In this document: positions 63,301 to 64,000 of the stretch, one piece after another | Position numbering within the stretch: the stretch's first letter is position 1 | Layout: every line of letters starts with the position of its first letter | Translations under genes and position numbers: made by a program | The notes under the pieces: model-generated | The model's input: the letters and a program-made list of their open reading frames with translations, nothing else | Database searches by the model: none | What the model was told of the DNA's origin: nothing | Assembly: GCF_014205275.1 (NCBI RefSeq) | Contig: NZ_JACHND010000001.1 | Span: forward strand, 6,386,001 to 6,450,000 | Direction: 5' to 3' | Source: Sphaerisporangium siamense | GTDB lineage: Bacteria > Actinomycetota > Actinomycetes > Streptosporangiales > Streptosporangiaceae | Length of the DNA stretch: 64,000 bases

Positions 63301-63863
63301 TGGAACCCCCGGTGGACGACGTGGAGGAGCGCGCCGCTCTGCAGAGGGAGCGGCAGGAATCCAGCGCGTTGCTGACCGAGTTGAGCACCGGCGGCGCCAC
63401 CCAGCGTGCCTCGGCGGGGAAGACGGCCGGGCTCAAGGAGTGCCAGGGCCTCTCCGACGAGATCTGTCGCATCTTCGTCTACGTGTCGGCGTGGGCCATG
63501 AATCTCACCGGCTCCAGCTACAGCAAAGCCGACGGATGCCCGAAGAAGGGGCGATGCTGGAAGAACGCGATGCGACACTGCATCCAGCAGGTGGCATTGA
63601 CGGACATATGCGGACCCAAGGTCGCTCAGCAGCTCGCCGAGAACCACGAAAAAGGCAACGACATGTCCAAGCCCAAGGTACGGAAGGACACGAAGATCGA
63701 CCGGCACAACAACGCCGTCGCCCAGAAAGCGGCTATGGAGCACCTCGATGAGCTGAGAGCCATCCGCCTCGGTCCCGGTACACGGGACCAGAAGGAAGGC
63801 AGATACTGGGCGTACGTGAAGAACCTCTGCCAGTCTCTGTGGGACTCCAAAGAGCTGCGTTGA
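57348..63863 (+). CDS. Secreted RHS/YD-repeat polymorphic toxin with internal chitin-binding domain
   Basis: A 2171-residue protein. Signal peptide about 1-36 (GPAAPSSAAE). Residues about 240-330 form an SpvB/TcaC-like start (SYPIPLPPAVSGKTPELALSYSSSAIDSLT). A carbohydrate-binding module of the CBM5/12 type lies at about 905-957 (CSYPNWQRFASYSKGDRVTWVDHHWEAL), followed by a TPTPTPTD linker. YD/RHS repeats run to the RHS core (LGERYYSPAIGKFISTDP, about 1918) and a DPTGL-type cleavage site near 1959. The C-terminal about 205 residues are the toxin candidate: conserved-looking NAMRHC, NHEKGND and DRHNNAVAQ suggest a DUF6973-like fold. The start GTG has GAAGGGA. The protein is one intact frame. 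Delivered toxins of this type act on rival cells. Confidence 0.9.
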   Translation: MRLQRARMCLRTTVSAALLIASVGVAAGPAAPSSAAESPERSVTGRPVTKVSDFHGVEDSPPRIPKAVPPKWPAAGVAEIGIGAGPAAVPGIPVALGRAAGGSAPAKVRVESIGADAAERLGGLGLGVRVARADGVATAARVRVRVDYSGFAGTLSREAASRLGLIEMPVCVLAARPDASCAKAAEKARVVPSRNEPAAQGVVAEIEAAGSPASGSVYVVAPAAAAGDPGSQTGNFTATDLKPAGTWQVGLSGGGFSYSYPIPLPPAVSGKTPELALSYSSSAIDSLTNYTNNQASVAGMGWDVGTGFVERRYRSCADDTVESTKNPDQRNWKHLCWESPDENDGDPATTDSTTSHLSLSVDGKSSAIVKDRTSGGWKAVEDYGWKIEYSTSSQTGQSFWTVNTADGTIYRFGYHRDSMWQTAYVGDDTGEPCRDQYSKTGTPGLCTAPWRWNLDQRIDAGGNVVDYTYAREGNWYCKVVGALCQPGPLGDGRAFRVAYDRGGYLAQVAYGRNVNVAGSAHVAKVVFNTVDRGTPPSSGAPWDDDTPKDLDCPSGPGDVIVACDTPGPAFYISKRLDTVVTVVFNPATSNWDQVWRLEAGYKWVYTQILQGLPPAGPVLWLDTLRPVGLAGDGPDVAMPPVDFEATLLDNRADYDEAQGKSRLRFPRIGSIYNGLGGRTDVSYGQANPCPYPSAYPTTGWDVNARDCYLATLGTWYDGGGISRTSRAVYLKWLVTQTVDKDLVGGSPDMPTRYAYLGTPAWARPFDYLGATTLSGVVCSPPVSGYCKTLSEDWDEFRGYQTVRTVKGSGTTPDDFAVTTTSFFRGMYDDVRGDGTAKGTQVTDFDGNSYQDRRVLAGRILQEQTWRATTLTASAAQAPRGARVITAARAPVRALARGLRSLFGRTTLTCSYPNWQRFASYSKGDRVTWVDHHWEALQGTAGSEPGKITNAWKDLGDCTAGRTTTPTPTPTDPGGPATGGYTEIRSTRYEYATASTGDGPGIYDPLRVNATRRVTREAVTSGFRYTDQRTSYDALGLPVKVNDYGDTSVASDNTCVTTTYARNTDSGMWITALRSVVETRKGDDCSAGAVVGRVVTLYDGQTDPATNKPVRGNTTEVRTWLDGSHVASEKTSPDGYGRPVSVTDVRGKTTSIRYLPAVGFPVDGTIRTNPLGYEQKVWNAPAHDGVVALRDANGRVTDIDYDALGRTTALWTPGQPKNGGTPATKITYNVSWNGSLGQPTAPPKVTTAKVFSGAGASAKWLTSVAFEDGLGRLREEQMPSPAGGRMVKVTAYDARGLEIVRSAPLHNTEPAGSNLLNPAPADIPSWTRTVFDGAGREIAKIQYGGATEVRRSTIAYAGADEHTVTPPLGGKTTYKADAAGKITSIAEQSGGQWSTSTREYDVSGDLTKMVDANGNVRTFTYDWARRRVAATDPDSGATTTVYDAAGNPTAETDARGVTVSHLYDDLGRRVEQWAGDPGTGTKLAEWVYDTLLKGQVTSATRWTRGRPYTDTVTGYDADYRRLGTSLTIPAGEGLLAGTYTFAVGYDKAGRENSLTFPAAGGLSSETTVSTSDDVGLPKGLSSDFGGGFTYVKDTGYSLTGRLSSRSLGSTAGLVRTLTWDPATNALTSLKTVSTIGATTPATVQEDQFSYDTAGSPISILDKAAPSGGSSTPQRECFGYDARRRLASAFTTTDTCAAGPNGAGPDPYELAYTYDAVGNIRSATQSGLTATYTYPAAGAGAVRPNAVRSITRTSGTDTYGYDARGQLESQTVGGTTSTFEWNELGRPAKVTIGANVSEEVYDAGGKRLIRREPGKTVLYLGVMELELANGQVTAKRYYQAPDGGIVAMRTSGRPDVTWLLAGPAGSEELAVDGGTGTLDRQKYLPFGARRGGRDALTTTDRGFLGKVEDDTTGLVELGERYYSPAIGKFISTDPRPVDDGAEPALLNPYSYAANDPLRLSDPTGLFPQASGGSVSCLPGEPLCPVVLEPPVDDVEERAALQRERQESSALLTELSTGGATQRASAGKTAGLKECQGLSDEICRIFVYVSAWAMNLTGSSYSKADGCPKKGRCWKNAMRHCIQQVALTDICGPKVAQQLAENHEKGNDMSKPKVRKDTKIDRHNNAVAQKAAMEHLDELRAIRLGPGTRDQKEGRYWAYVKNLCQSLWDSKELR

Positions 63864-63915
63864 GGCCGTGCACGGACCACCAGCAGACTCACCGATCCTC
63901 GAGACAGGCGGCAAG

Positions 63916-64000
63916 ATGCGCACACGAACGGTGAGCACCATCGTCGCGACGGCATTCCTGGTGGTGGCCGCGCTCGCCGTCTTCGCCTTCCTGCGGGCGA
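63916..64000 (+). CDS. Start of a membrane or secreted protein, possible immunity gene (3' end outside window)
   Basis: The 28 visible residues, MRTRTVSTIVATAFLVVAALAVFAFLRA, are a basic start followed by a long hydrophobic segment: a signal peptide or a membrane anchor. It begins 52 bp after the RHS stop on the same strand, the usual position for the cognate immunity gene. The ribosome site is weak (GGCAAG). The rest lies outside the window, so identity is unproven. Confidence 0.55.
   Translation, partial: MRTRTVSTIVATAFLVVAALAVFAFLRA

Noticed and set aside
62307-63941. 544-codon minus-strand frame across the end of the RHS gene
   Set aside because: Shadow of the RHS C-terminus; no recognisable domain, and its start would lie inside the downstream gene.

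Overview
The window is high-GC actinobacterial chromosome. The gene families (CebR-type LacI regulator beside a family 1 glycosidase, class II DAHP synthase, SigE-family sigma factor, DUF397 protein, HspR-type HAIR operator at lon, P450 with its own [3Fe-4S] ferredoxin) point to a filamentous actinomycete, most likely Streptosporangiales; genus-level placement is inference. I see no rRNA, tRNA, CRISPR array, transposase, integrase or phage gene.

Layout. 1-5.5 kb: 3' end of a beta-glucosidase gene, a CebR-like repressor, a P450, an aldose 1-epimerase preceded by two CebR-like operators, and an APH-fold kinase. 5.6-8.3 kb: small membrane protein, class II DAHP synthase, thioredoxin. 8.4-13.5 kb: LysR/SDR divergent pair, then ferredoxin, ferredoxin reductase (frameshifted as sequenced) and a second P450. 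13.6-24.5 kb: lipoprotein, membrane protein, large secreted nuclease, pentapeptide-repeat membrane protein, secreted TAP-type hydrolase, a NarL-type two-component system, and a divergent NmrA/TetR pair. 24.5-28.8 kb: a surface locus of one DUF916 protein, two WxL-like proteins and a secreted Vgb-like beta-propeller. 28.8-36.3 kb: GNAT enzyme, HAAS-domain membrane protein, PadR regulator and the cydABDC operon, whose CydA has almost no Q-loop. 36.4-43.7 kb: HtrA protease, astacin, Lon under a HAIR operator, DHA2 efflux pump. 43.7-49.7 kb: accessory region with repeat proteins, a Uma2 nuclease, three gene remnants, a DUF397 protein, and a TetR regulator divergent from a TIM-barrel protein. 49.7-57 kb: SigE-type sigma factor with its membrane partner, a second two-component system, a beta-lactamase-fold hydrolase, an aldehyde dehydrogenase and a SnoaL-like protein. 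57.3-64 kb: a 2171-residue secreted RHS toxin with an internal chitin-binding module, then the start of a possible immunity gene.

Several regulatory circuits can be read from the DNA. CebR-like boxes abut the aldose epimerase promoter. A duplicated GGTAC-N5-GTACC operator lies between the TetR gene and the TIM-barrel gene. Two palindromes lie between padR and cydA. A TTGAGT-N7-ACTCAA element lies upstream of lon. Many genes end in strong GC hairpins that serve convergent pairs. Starts were chosen from ribosome binding sites and family length, so several differ from the longest open frame.
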